A stretch of 64,000 nucleotides of DNA from positions 19,544,895 to 19,608,894 of the forward strand of contig JAQMRL010000014.1 of assembly GCA_035578175.1 (NCBI GenBank), in the 5' to 3' direction. This document shows, one piece after another, positions 10,591 to 21,511 of the stretch (position 1 is its first letter; every line of letters starts with the position of its first letter). Origin of the DNA: Catonia carolina. Lineage: Eukaryota > Arthropoda > Insecta > Hemiptera > Achilidae. A model generated the notes under the pieces. That model saw only the letters and a program-made list of their open reading frames with translations. It ran no database searches and was not told where the DNA came from. The position numbers and the translations under genes were made by a program.

Positions 10591-11023
10591 GACCATCAGA
10601 ATCCATTAGCGATTAGCCTCCTTGACAACAGCGAAGATACTTACAGACTGAAACGCTTTAAACCATTGGACTTACAACTCTACGATTTTGTTAGTCATTT
10701 AAATTTTTTTTCATATTTTCTACTTCAACTCCTAATCATCAGCATCTCATAATTGGCGTCGTTTTCATCTCTACCATCGTCATTGTCATCTCCAACTTCA
10801 ACACTTTGTGTTTCGGGATGTTGATTCACGGTTCATCAAATTTGATTTTGTATAGATATATTTTTTGTTTCTTCACAGTTCGGTCATTTTCAAACACACT
10901 ACTGAGTGTCGTTTGTGTTTTAATTCTAAGGACATTACTCAGATTTTCTCATATTTGCTTAAAGTTATTGTATTTATTAACTAATTGCAAAAGAAAAACT
11001 ATTCTGTTAAAAAAAAAAAAAAT
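10591..11023. other. Unclassified insert between family A fragments
   Basis: AT-rich DNA interrupting an A copy. No inverted ends or target duplication found. Confidence 0.45.
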
Positions 11024-11948
11024 AAACAAAACAACTAACCTCAAAACAAAACCTTACTCAAAATTAAACCAACTTAACTTACTCTTGCCAATGCAAATAA
11101 TTAACAATATATCCTAACATTAGTAATAAAACATTAGAAATAAACAAAACAACTAACCTCAACACAAAACCTTACTCAAAATTAAACCACTCTTACTCTC
11201 AAAAATCTTACACTCAAAAATCGCTAATTACCACTAAACTAACCGTTATACAAAAAAGGTTGAAATAAAAGTTGTAGAGTTTTAAATTCTCTACAACTTT
11301 TTTTAGAGTCATTTTTGCGCTAAAATGCACATTCAAGTCAACTTACTCTTAAATCCAAAATGAAAATCAACCTCAGTTTGACTTAAAAATGCGAAAATCA
11401 CTGTTTCACGCAAATTTAGGCTCTATAGAGAAAATGCTCTAATTTCCTTAGAGATCTTTTAATTTCCTATAAGTTTTATTAATACACTTTTATCGTAAAA
11501 TGAATACTAAGGCTGAAATCTTAAATAAATCCATTCTTTTACAAATTTTCGTGAAAAAAGACAGAAAATCGCTAATTACCGCTAAACTAAGCTTTATAAA
11601 AGAAAGTTTGACAAAAATATTGTATGTTTTTAAATTCTCTAACTATTATTATATACATTTTTGCGTTAAAATGCATATTAAAGCCGCAATTTTCAAATTT
11701 TTTTATGAGAAGACAACCTTTTTAAAAATTTCAGCACACAAGGCGCCTACCCTATTTAGTAGAGCATAAAAAAATTAGTAAATCAGGCGATTTTAAAAAT
11801 AAATCGTGGGAGCCGTTTTTGAGAAAATCCGAAAAGAAAAATGAAAAATGACACGAATAAACTATTACTTCCGGTTGACCGATTTTGATGAAAATGTTCG
11901 TTTAAAGTTTAAAGTTCATACGATGATCCATTCTTGAGATATTCTGAT

Positions 11949-11979
<31 letters not shown>

Positions 11980-12135
11980 ACGCACACGCACACACAGACC
12001 AATCGGTAAAAACATGTTTTTTGGATTCAGTGACACAGAAAACGTGTAGATCCGGTGAAAACTCGATTTCGAAAAATCGAAATGAAAACAATAATTTCCT
12101 TCCTATATATTCATATAGACAAGAGAGAGTAAAAA
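11024..12135 (-). mobile_element. Family A, rearranged copy
   Basis: The segment AACTAACCTCAA..CCTTACTCAAAATTAAACC occurs twice (about 11030-11070 and 11153-11193), so the 3' region is duplicated with a period near 123 bp. A displaced core block with the AGTTGTAGAGTTTTAAATTC hairpin lies at 11220-11310. The copy then continues normally to GACAAGAGAGAGTAAAAA, with (CA)n at 11947-11996. Confidence 0.75.
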
Positions 12136-12139
12136 TATA

Positions 12140-12716
12140 CCGGGTGAGCATAAAGTCTTGCCCTGATTATAAAAATTTATTGCAGAATAACTGTTTGACA
12201 TAATAATTTAAATTTGATGCTGTTACATAGGTTAGTGTTAATAGTTTTTTTTAAGATTACTTACATTAGTAAACTTCAACGTGTGCCCCCTTGGTAGCTC
12301 GGAGAATGTCGAAGCGGTATTCCAGTTCCCGCCAGGTGTTTTGTAACATGTGTTCTGTCACAGTACCCACAGCAGCTTGTATCCTAGCCTTCAGTTCGTC
12401 AACGTCAGCAACTAGTGTGGCGAAGACTCTATCCTTGATATAGCCCCAGAAAAAAAGTCAATGGGAGTAATGTCTGGAGAGCGGGATGGCCAGGGTGTTG
12501 GACCATCCCTTCCAATCCACCGATTTGGAACTGGAATACCGCTTCGACATTCTCCGAGCTACCAAGGGGGCACACGTTGAAGTTTACTAATGTAAGTAAT
12601 CTTAAAAAAAACTATTAACACTAACCTATGTAACAGCATCAAATTTAAATTATTATGTCAAACAGTTATTCTGCAATAAATTTTTATAATCAGGGCAAGA
12701 CTTTATGCTCACCCGG
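12140..12716 (-). mobile_element. Mariner-type fold-back element, perfect 190-bp arms
   Basis: TA at 12138-12139 and 12717-12718 flank CCGGGTGAGCATAAAG...CTTTATGCTCACCCGG. The left arm 12140-12329 and right arm 12527-12716 are exact reverse complements by eye, with about 197 bp between. The arms are the 3' end of a mariner-type transposon (transposase C-terminus, 3' UTR and TIR), so the 3' end is present twice, facing outward. The 5' end is absent. Confidence 0.85.
12266..12527 (-). pseudogene. Mariner-type transposase, C-terminal relic
   Basis: Read on the minus strand: about 85 residues of a DDE transposase C-terminus. It has a W-P-S-R-S-P-D-x-T-P-x-D-F-F block holding the last catalytic Asp, then WGYIKDRVF, VDELKARIQAA, a TWRELEYRFDILRATKGAHVE-like tail and a stop. 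In intact relatives the motif after DFF is LWGY. Here one base is missing in the T run near 12453, so the frame is broken. The N-terminal HTH region and first catalytic Asp are absent. It belongs to the same broad insect family as the relics at 14731 and 24357 but is a distinct lineage. Its last part is repeated in mirror image in the right arm. Confidence 0.8.
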
Positions 12717-12804
12717 TAGTATGAAATGTTTACAAGGCTTTTCCTTGCCATGTTTCACATGGTCTAAAGGCGTTTTCACTTTAACGTAGCGTCGCACGTA
12801 ACAT

Positions 12805-13697
12805 TTTTTTTATGATTGCGGCATAATATGCATTTTAGCGCAAAAGTGTATACAATAAAAAATTTAAAAATCTACAACTTTTATTTCAAACATTTCTTTT
12901 TATAACTTTTAGTTTAGCGGTATCAAGTATTTCTATTTTTTTCATAAAAATCTGAATAAAAATAATTTTTTAAGATTTCGGCCTAAGTATGGATTTAACG
13001 ACAAAAGTGTATAATCATATTTATATGAAATTATAAGACCTATAACTTTAACTTCAAGCATTTTTCTCTATAGAGCCTAGTTTAGCGTGAAAGAGTGATT
13101 TTCCGTATTATTAAGCCGAACTAAGTTTGGTTTTCATTTTGCGTCATTAGGCTAACTCACGATTAAAATTAGGTTATGTTTTTTGAGGTTAAATTTTTGT
13201 TTATTTCTAATATTTTATTACTAATGTTAGGTTCTGCCCATAACAGACAGGTGGAGTGTCAAATTATTTACGCTCGATCTGTTGCGGGGCTAAAATAAAT
13301 AGTTCTGTTTCTTATCACATGGTCAGCCAACTAATGACTGAATCATTTAAGAACAGAAGAGGTAGAGGTGTAAACGACACTAATCAGAGTTATCTTATCT
13401 GAAAGTAATGAATTGCATTATACAGCCAGACCCTGTGATGAATGAAGTGAAGGTGTCATTTGCAGAGTGGAAAATATGTGCTTTTCAGAGGGCTCGGCAT
13501 GCTGATAAGCGTACTTTTCCACTCAGTGAGGAAGGCAATGGTAAACCACCTCACTCCTCGTTTTACTTAGTAAAACCTCTAGAGGTTCAAACCAGCCTTT
13601 TGGCTGATGACCTATACAACAACAATGTTAGGTTATATTTTCCATTATTTGCATTGGCAAGAGAAAATCATGTGAGTGTTCCACATCAGATATTTTT
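12805..13697 (+). mobile_element. Family A, 3' half, split by a B element
   Basis: 12805-13233 and 13624-13697 join at the 11-bp duplication AATGTTAGGTT. The core landmarks AAATCTACAACTTTTATTTC and AGAGCCTAGTTTAGCGTGAAAG are clear. It ends GTGAGTGTTCCACATCAGAT. Confidence 0.85.
13234..13623 (+). mobile_element. Family B SINE-like element, full length
   Basis: Starts CTGCCCATAACAGACAG and ends CCTATACAACAAC. It is flanked by the 11-bp direct repeat AATGTTAGGTT (13223-13233 and 13624-13634) within a family A copy. The host sequence reads through if the element is removed, which confirms the 390-bp unit. Confidence 0.9.
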
Positions 13698-13989
13698 ACG
13701 TAGGTTTTTCATTCGATATTCAAGTTTAGTTAGATAGTTTTCTTTCTAATCTAGTTGTGGAATTAAAAAATAGGCATGTAGTTATTTATGTTTACATCAG
13801 GTTTGTATTTTCAACTGCGTCACAATGTTAATTGATCCAGGTTTGTCTAATAATACAAATGCATGAGCCTACCTATAAGATCAAGCTAAACACATTTAAA
13901 CGCCTAAAGAAAAAAGAAACTTAACTACCGGGTGTTTCCAAAAATTTCACGGATTTCCATTTACTTGACTCTATCTAAAAGGTACAATG
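13698..13989. other. Unclassified; possible orphan mariner end
   Basis: At 13925-13945 TACCGGGTGTTTCCAAAAAT resembles the outer end of mariner-type elements (compare TACCGGGTGAGC at 12138). No matching second end was found. Confidence 0.35.
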
Positions 13990-14112
13990 AAAAATCTAGT
14001 GTGAAAAATAGACATGACTTTCTGTTGTTAAAAAATCTGGTGTGAAAAACTCACACGGCTTTCTTTTCCCAAAGGAAATAACGAAAATATAACATAACAT
14101 TAGTAAACAACG
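13990..14112 (-). mobile_element. Family A, repeated 3'-end scraps
   Basis: Two successive copies of the 3' hairpin (AAATCTAGTGTGAAAAAT.. at 13990 and AAATCTGGTGTGAAAAACTCACAC near 14033), followed by A17 and a third start at 14131. The 3' end occurs three times in 150 bp. Confidence 0.7.
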
Positions 14113-14563
14113 TAAAAAAAAAAAAAAAAATTTGATGTGAAACACTCACACAACTTTCTCTTGCCAATGCAAATAATTAACAATAGGACCTAATATTAGT
14201 AATAAAACATTAGAACAAACAAAAAACAGAACTTATTTTAATCATGAGTGAATGACGCAAATGAAAATCAACCTCAGTTTGTCTTAAAAAAACAGAAAAT
14301 CACTCTTTCACGCTAAACTAGACTCTGTAGAGAAAAATTCTCTAAATAAACGTTGTAGATCTTTTAATTTTCTATAAATTTGATTATACATATATTTTTG
14401 TCGTAAAATGCATACTAAGGCTGAAATCTTAAAAAATCGATTTTTTAACAGATTTTCATGAAAAAACAAAATCACTAATTACCGCTAAACTAAGAGTTAA
14501 ACAAAAAATGTTTGAAATAAAACTTGTAGGGTTTTAAATTCTCTACAACTTTTATTACATATA

Positions 14564-15517
14564 ACGGGTGATTCAAAAAGAGCGCCGGTTTTTAAACGGC
14601 TGGTAAATTTTTGTTTATCGGTTGGCAACATTGTTAGACCTCATTTCTATTTCGGAGAACATTCCGATTGACGATTCAGTTGTAGTTTCTCTTGTTCGCA
14701 GTGTAGTACTCTCGCAGTCTGTGTCTAACCATGGAGAAGTTTACTATTGCACAACGAGTGTTAATCGTCAAAACATTTTACCAGAGTGGAGAGAGTTATG
14801 CGGCTACTGTCAGGCGACTTCACGGTACTCTAGGACGTAATGAAGCACCGAATGAATCAACAGTTCGCAGGCTCATGAAAAAGTTTTTTGAGACGGGTTC
14901 AACAGTCGACCTTAAAAGTTCTGGACGTCGTCGTTCTGGCCGAACTGAGCAGAACGTTGCGTTGGTTCGTGACAGTGTGGCTGCTAGCCCAGCAAAATCA
15001 ATACGTCGCCGTTCTCAACAATTGGGTTTACGATGTTCTTCTGTACGGAGAATTCTTCGGTACGATCTCCAATATCACCCGTATAAAATTCAGTTGCTGC
15101 ACGAGAAACAATGTTGTTGCTCCGTGAACGGTTCCAGGATCGCATCATTTCTCGTAATTCCGACCATCAATGGCCACCAAGGTCGTGTGACTTGACGCCT
15201 TGTGACTTTCATCTTTGGGGTCATCTGAAGTCATTGGTGTATGCCAATAAACCCCGAAACATCAATGACTTGAAGGAGGAAATTCGACGGGTTATCGGGC
15301 AAATGGAAGTCGAAACTTGTCGTGCAGTAATATCCAATTTCATGGACAGAGTTGATGCGTGCCAGCGCAGTAGAGGAGGACACATGCATGACATCATTTT
15401 TCATACATGAAATCGGAAGGTAAGATGAACTTGTTGATGTATTTATTTTCAGTTTTTCAATAAAATAAATCTCTTAATTTGATATATCAAAACCGGCGCT
15501 CTTTTTGAATCACCCTA
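14564..15517 (+). mobile_element. Mariner-type transposon, internal-deletion copy 1
   Basis: TA duplications at 14562-14563 and 15518-15519. The TIRs read ACGGGTGATTCAAAAAGAGC and, reversed from the right end, TAGGGTGATTCAAAAAGAGC. It is 954 bp long. Removing it restores the host family A sequence (TTACATATATTTCTGCGC). Its 5' and 3' ends are nearly identical to the copy at 24229, so both are young. Confidence 0.9.
14731..15410 (+). pseudogene. Mariner-type transposase (deleted, frameshifted)
   Basis: ATG at 14731. Residues 1 to about 50 form an HTH unit (FTIAQRVLIVKTFYQSGESY). A linker rich in SGRRRSGR follows, then a second HTH-like segment (SIRRRSQQLGLRCSSVRRIL) near residues 88-110. At about 15090 the gene jumps over its middle: the next bases are those following the second catalytic Asp in the related copy at 24357. 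The jump occurs at a short shared GCTGCACGAG, typical of a gap-repair or slippage deletion, and changes the frame. The C-terminal part (LLLRERFQDRIIS.., the D of TPCDF, WGHLK, ending IIFHT) therefore lies in another frame to 15410. The first two catalytic Asp are missing, so it is inactive. The family is the insect mariner group with an N-terminal DUF4817-like HTH domain. Confidence 0.85.
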
Positions 15518-16070
15518 TATTTCTGCGCTAAAATGCATATTTAAGCCGCAATCTTAAGAAAACAATATTTTGTGAGAAAATAGCCTCCCCAAGAATTTAA
15601 GTAGACATGGCGCCTACCCTATCTTGTAGAGCATAAAAAATAAGTAAATGAGGCGATTTAAAAAATATCGTAGAGGCCGTTTTTGAGAAAATCGCAAAAT
15701 GTGAAAAATTACACGAATAAACTACTATTTCAGGTGACCAATTTTAATGAAAATTTTCGTGTTGGGTCCTGTAGGTAGGGCCTACCTAACTTAAGTTCCA
15801 AGTATTAGCTTTGTGCAATTAATGTTCCTGAGATATTTTTTCTTACACACCCAATTATGGTACCGAACTTCCAAGTTTAAAATTTTTACGATATTCCTTT
15901 CTTAAAATATTTATTTCACAGATCAACACAGACACTAACCAATCGGTAAAAATATTTTATTTTGGTTCAAGGGACTTGAAAATGTGTGACTTGAAAACTA
16001 CATTCGGAGAAATCACCATGAAAACAATACTTTCATTCCTTGTATATTTCTTACAAGGCAAGAAAAATTA

Positions 16071-17175
16071 AGTAGTAAAATAAATATTTTTTTTCAGCGA
16101 CCTAATATGAAATAAATAGACACATTCAAAATTGTAGTACACAAATTACAATTACATGATAATAGAGTTTAAAAAATAAACATTAAATTCTATTATTATT
16201 GTTTAAAAAAACTTTATAAGAAGTTAATAATAATTTTGCAAGATAAATAATCTGTTTGTAATTTCCTTCTCATAAAATCACAGGATAAATTCAAAAAGTA
16301 CAGCTTGTACAGTTAAATCTGGCACAGAGAGGATGTGCCGTTTTTTAAAATCACTTTTTCTCAATTTTCCGAGTGCACTCAAAACCAAGTTCATACTTGT
16401 CTTTGTTCGGAAAATGATTTTATTGTTCCTAGTACAATATCGAAGGAGTTTTGAACGGTACCTGATTCAGGTACTTGATACTTTTCCTATCTAACATAAA
16501 AATGCCAACTTTTTCTGATATACATATAAATGCCAACCGAGAGAAAATATATAATTTAATTTTTTAACTTTAAGGTCTTCCATGATAAGCAAAAGCAGAA
16601 CACCGGGTGGACAGAAGAAAGGAGAAAACCCTACAGTGAGCGAATGCTAATAATGTGTTCATCTCAAACAGCTTCCAGAAACGTGTAGTCACCTCACGAA
16701 GTCTAAAATTGCCCTTTTATAGAAGGGGAAAACTCGCTTCAGGTGAAATTTGGGACAAGGTGAGTCGTAAGAGACTGGTACTTTGGATCTGGTATAAATA
16801 AATTGTTGTACTAGGCGTAGCTCAAAAGTTGGTTGAGATAAGACTGGCAGGAGCGGCAAGGCCTCCGGCGGCGTAGCTGAGTTTTAAAAGGGATGGGATG
16901 CGAACCTTCGCTGCTGCCTCAAAGAGGAGCGACCGCTGGTTAGGCAAGTATCATCTACCCCACTGCCTAACGAATAGAAGCAGTCGCCGACCTGACGAAC
17001 ACCGATTACCACTGCCTCAAGGAGGAGCAGTCGCTGGTGAAGCGAAGCGAAAAGGTCAGTGTGAAGCAAAGAAAGTACGCAATGTTGAGTGATCGATCTC
17101 TCCGTATCAACCTTTTCGAAGCGACGATCGATACTGACTGATTGATTTCCTTCAACTACACAGAATGCTCCCCTA
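16071..17175. other. Unclassified, partly GC-richer stretch
   Basis: From about 16580 the base composition becomes less AT-rich. A roughly 99-bp imperfect direct repeat is visible: GCTGCCTCAAAGAGGAGCG near 16912 and ACTGCCTCAAGGAGGAGCAG near 17010, each followed by CGCTGGT. It may be part of an LTR element or another transposon, but I see no ends or domain. Confidence 0.4.
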
Positions 17176-17185
17176 GGTGTTAACT

Positions 17186-17513
17186 AGCCCACCGGGTTGG
17201 TCTAGAGGTAAAGTCGTCGCCAAAATCAGCTGTTTAACAGCTGATTTTCGGAGACGAAGGACGCACTCTGATATGTGAGTAAAGGTAGTTACTTTTAAAA
17301 GGATTTGAATGTTAGACAGTGGTTACCGGTGTACTTTGATGGTTGGGGTTCAATTAACAATACTCTCTCAGGAATGGTCGGCCTGAGTCTGTACAAGACT
17401 ACACCTCATTTACACGTCATACACATCATCCTCATCTCATTGGGTCATGGGGTTGCTTTTGTTCTAAATTTAACAGATTGCAACGTACACAAACTAGGAA
17501 ATACAAAAAAAAA
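17186..17513 (+). mobile_element. SINE3, full length, B-box replaced
   Basis: A-box TGGTCTAGAGG, the AATCAGCTG/CAGCTGATT hairpin and the full body to AACTAGGAAATACAAA. Flanked by GGTGTTAACT (17176-17185) and GGTGTTAGCT (17514-17523). Where other copies have TTCCTGGTTCAAATCC, this one has ACGCACTCTGATATGTGA, so the B-box is lost. The same 18 bases occur at about 19849. Confidence 0.8.
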
Positions 17514-18193
17514 GGTGTTAGCTACCCGCCGTCGTACAAGTCGCTGTGAGAAGTTTCCTGTCTGACCGACGTAGAATTAGTACAGTATCAAAATACTACA
17601 ATCTTTCAAATGGCGTGTTCAACGACACTAGCGCTTTAACAAAAGCAGCTGCTATATGTAATAGTTGTTCGTTCCCATTACGCTATTTTGCTAGCTGTTA
17701 AGTCAACTAGCTGCTAGTACAAGCGTCATGGGAATAGGCCTGTGTACGCACTCTAGTGTACTAGTTTAAGCAAAAGATTAAATTATAGAAACACAACTCC
17801 TACAGCCTTCTCTCTCCACTCCACTGACTGTACTGTTCAAACTCACCCTACCCTATTTTATTAAGAACTGTATGTACTTGCAAAGTGCCAAGATTAATTG
17901 ATCAAAACTATACTATGGTATTGTTTTGAAAAATTCAAATTTCTATTTTAACCGATTATGAATTATGCTACTTGTTAATAATTTCAAAGTAAATAATTTA
18001 AAGTAAACAAATAAGATATAAAAAATATTATGAAATTCATTCTAATTACTTAATGATTTATTACTTTTTTTAATTTTCAGATGAAATTTCCGTAAGTACT
18101 TCATTAAAAGTAACAAAACATAAATAATTATAACTTAATTCATTAAGTCTCGACTTCACCATAAACTTTAAAGCTCATTGTATTAAAGATATG
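17514..18193. other. Unclassified stretch
   Basis: AT-rich and non-repetitive within the window. No coding signal. Confidence 0.5.
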
Positions 18194-18336
18194 CATTTTG
18201 GATGACCTGGCATGCTGATAAGCATACTTTACCATTCAGTGAGGAAGGCAATGGTAAACAATTTCACTCCTTGTTTTACTTAGTAAAGCTTCTAGAGGTT
18301 CAAACAGCATTTCGGCTGATATCCTAAACAACGGCA
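18194..18336 (+). mobile_element. Family B, 5'-truncated
   Basis: Starts inside B at the TGGCATGCTGATAAG landmark and runs to CCTAAACAACGG. The 5' truncation with preserved 3' end fits retroposition. Confidence 0.8.
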
Positions 18337-18774
18337 GGAGTAATAAGAAAGTAAAATGAAGGTGTGGGGAGGAAGGGAGGAGGAAGAGAAAAAGACGTGA
18401 AAACAGGTTGCCCTAACTTAATTGTAAGAATTGGGAACAATAAAACAGGAAAAAAGTTGGAAAAATGTACCTAAACTTGAACTCTGAAGGATTCCATGAT
18501 AAAGAATTAGAATACAGGATTAAATGTCTGCGGGCCAGGTAATGACGTGACGTCAGATCAAATGTGCTGACGTCAGACAACGATTCTTGAATAAACCAGA
18601 TAGCCTTTAGGCTATAAACTAAATGATCATGTATTGATCACTTATTAATAGGCATGCGTATAAATTCTGAAGTGATCGATTTTAATCACTAAATTTACAA
18701 CGGATGTAAACAAAACTTCAGCTGGTAACCTGAAGGTACTGGGTTTTATAATAGTACTTTATTTTTTTATTTTT
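18337..18774. other. Unclassified; two TGACGTCA palindromes
   Basis: TGACGTCAGA at 18548 and 18568 are two consensus CRE/ATF octamers 20 bp apart. No gene start is visible nearby, so a regulatory role is only a possibility. Confidence 0.45.
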
Positions 18775-19733
18775 ACTTTCTCTTGTCTATATGAATATAT
18801 AAGAAGGAAAGTATTGTTTTCATGTCGATTTTTCGAAATCGAGTTTCACCGGATCAACACGTTTTCAGACCCCCCTGAATCCAAAAAACCTGTTTTCAGC
18901 AACTGGTCTATGTGAGTGTCTGTGTCTTTGTGTGTGTGTGTGTGTGTGTATGTGTGAAAAGAATATCTCAAGAACGGAATATCGTACGAACTTGAAACTT
19001 AACTAGAATGGAACTTAACTTAAAAACTTAAGTAACCACTAGAGGACCCGATACGAACATTTTCATCAAAATCGGTAAACCGGAAGTAGTAGTTTATTCG
19101 TGTTATTTTTTTACTTTTTTGCGATTTTCTGAAAAATGGCTCCTACTACGTTTTTAAAAATCGCTTCATTTACTAATTTTTTTCTGGTCTACAAGATAGA
19201 GTAGACGCCATGTCTGCTGATATTTTTTGAGAGGTGTTTTTCTCGTAAATAAATTGTTTTTTAAGATTGTGACTTTATTATGCGTTTTAGCGCAAAAATA
19301 TGTTTTATGTTGTAGAGAATTTGAAATTCTACAACTTTTATTACAACATTGTTTTGTATAACGCTTCGTTTAGCGGTAATTAGCGATTTTATATTTTTTT
19401 CTCACGAAAACGTGAAAAAATCGATATTTTTAAGATTTCAGCCTTAGTATGCATTTCACGACAAATGTGTTTATTGTCAGATTTATAGGAAATTAAAAGA
19501 TCTACAACTTTTATTCAAAGCATGTTTCTTTACAGAGCATAGTTTAGCGTGAAAGTGATTTTCCGTATTTTAAAGCTAAACTGAGGTTGACTTTCATTTT
19601 GCGTCTTTCACTCATGATTAAAATAAGGTCATATTTTTTGAGGTAGTTTTGTGTTTATTTCTAATGTTAGGTTATATTGTTCATTATTTGCATTGGCAAG
19701 AGAAAGTTGGGTGAGTGTTTAACACCAATTTTT
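18775..19733 (+). mobile_element. Family A, full length
   Basis: Starts ACTTTCTCTTGTC after a T run and has (TG)n at 18916-18956. It ends GGCAAGAGAAAGT, GTGAGTGTTTAACACCAA, then TTTTT. Confidence 0.9.
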
Positions 19734-19879
19734 ATATATGGATGTATATCTCTTATGAAAACTATACTACTTAATAAAAACAAATTTAGAGTCAAACACT
19801 CACACGACTTTCTCTTGCCAATGAAAATAATGAACAATATAACCTATCAACGCACTCTGATATGTGAAAACGGAAAACG

Positions 19880-20046
19880 GCTGCTTCCGTGAAGTAGTGG
19901 GTAGCGTGCTAGCCTACTAAGCGGAGGTCCCGGGTTCGATTCCCGGCTAGAGCCTGGAAATTATTACGCGCCAAAACCCATCATTACAGTTTCTTAACCC
20001 ACCGTAGTCGCTAATGATCAAGCTGTTGAAGCGACTTTAAATAAAC
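19880..20046 (+). mobile_element. SINE2, full length
   Basis: tRNA-like head with GAAGTAGTGGGTAGCG (A-box region) and GGGTTCGATTCCC (B-box), then a body ending GTAGTCGCTAATGATCAAGC..GCGACTTTAAAT. It is closely related to 57980 and 51929. The head resembles a tRNA but runs straight into the SINE body, so it is not called as a tRNA gene. Confidence 0.8.
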
Positions 20047-20856
20047 AAAAAACTAACCTCTAAAAACAAAACCTGATTTTGATCATGAATGAATGATGCA
20101 AAATGAAAAATAACAGTTTGGTTAATACTACGGAAAATCACTTTTTGACGCTAACCTAGGATCTGTAGAGAAAATGCTTAAATAAAAGTTGTAGATCTTT
20201 AAATTTCCTAGAAATTTGATATGAACACTTTTGTAGTGAAATGCAAACTTAAGCTGGAATCTCAAAAAGTCCATTTTTTACAGATTTTTTAAAAAAAAAA
20301 ACAACAGAATATCACAAATTTACCGCTAAACTAAGCGTTATACAAAGAAATATTTGAAATAAAAGTTGTAGATTTTTAAATTGTCTACAACTTTTATTAC
20401 ATATTCTTTTGCCCTAAAATTCATATTAAGGCCACAAGCTTAAAAAAAAGTTTTTTCTACGAGAGCACAGCCTCCGCAAGAATTCCAGCAGCCGTGGCAC
20501 CTACCCTACCTTGTAGAGCATAAAAAATGTAGTAAATGAGGCGATTTTAAAAAAAAAGTTTAGGAGCCGTGTTTAAGAAAATCGTAAAGTGAAAAATGAC
20601 ACGAAAAAAACTAGTACTTCTGGTTGACCGATTTTGATGAAAATGTTTGTGTCGGGTCCAGTAGTAGTACCTAACTTAAGTTTAAAGTTTTAAGTTCGTA
20701 CGATGTTCCGTTTTTGAGATATTTTGTTCACACACACACACACAAACACACACACATCAATCGGTAAGAAAACATGATTTTTTTTGGGTTCGGGGGTCTG
20801 AAAACGTGTTGATCCGGTGAAAATTTGATTTCGAAAAATCGACATAAAAACGATAC

Positions 20857-21511
20857 AGTGACAATATCGAAGAAGTGCATGGTTCGCAAAATTTCTAGTA
20901 CTTCATTGATAAAATGGTAAAGAGTAGATATTAGAATGAAAACGTAACAATAGGGTTGGCTATAAAGGGATGCTTATTCATGAAAGTTTTTTGAAAAGAC
21001 TGCGCTATTGTGTATGATAAGGTCTTTGTTGTACAACTATTTATGAAGGGTCGGTTGATTATATATTTACATTAAATAAGACTTCTCTAGAAAGGACTTT
21101 TATATCAAATTTCGGTGTCTTTCGGGAAGATTCTTTGAACCGCTTGTATAAATAGACCCTGAGCGCGGTCAGTTAGTCAGTATCCGTTTGATCTTGTGTT
21201 CATTGAATGGCTAACGGTGCGTAGTGCAGGTTACGTATCCGAGCATTGTGTTAGTCAACTATTGTTATACTGTCTTTGTGTGCGTGTGCATTGTGTATTC
21301 AGTTTAATTTTGTAAGTGCATTCTATATAATTGTCGTAAGTAGCATTAAGTAAATTATTAAGTTATTTATTGTATTACTTCATTATAATTAGTTTGTTAT
21401 TTATTTTGTAAATCTTTTAGTGTAATAAATATATTTTGTAATTGTAAACTCTAGTGTATTAATTATTTAATTACCTAGATCCCGAAACGGACATTAGCGA
21501 TAAGTATCACA
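20857..21511 (+). mobile_element. Solo LTR, Ty3/gypsy-like
   Basis: 655 bp starting AGTGACAATATCG and ending AAGTATCACA, with a 4-bp direct repeat ATAC on each side (20853-20856, 21512-21515), inside a family A copy that reads through when it is removed. It has a TATA box TATAAATAG (21147-21155), an initiator-like TCAGTTAGTCAG about 20 bp downstream (21169-21180) and AATAAA (21424-21429) before TGTAATTGTAAACT. The AGTGAC start and 4-bp duplication match insect gypsy-type LTRs such as 17.6/297. No internal coding region or second LTR is in the window. Confidence 0.75.
21147..21180 (+). promoter_or_regulatory. LTR core promoter (TATA plus initiator)
   Basis: TATAAATAG followed about 14 bp later by GTCAGTTAGTCAG. 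Spacing and sequence fit a Pol II core promoter of an insect gypsy LTR. Confidence 0.6.

Larger units (their letters stand above)
14131..16070 (-). mobile_element. Family A, full length with nested mariner
   Basis: Hairpin start GATGTGAAACACTCACAC, core to 14563, then a mariner insertion (14564-15517), core resumed at 15520, and a decayed 5' end near 16060. The segment after 15770 contains a duplicated stretch of the ACTTCCAAGT..TATTCC region. Confidence 0.8.

Noticed and set aside
16884..17092. Short open frames on both strands in the GC-richer block
   Set aside because: Only 61-64 codons with an internal imperfect direct repeat and no recognisable protein; kept as unclassified DNA.
19880..19960. 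tRNA gene candidates (also 51929, 57980, 55040, 31792, 61975-62048)
   Set aside because: The A- and B-box regions look tRNA-like, but each is followed by a conserved non-tRNA body and an A-rich tail and recurs as a dispersed family, so they are SINE heads.
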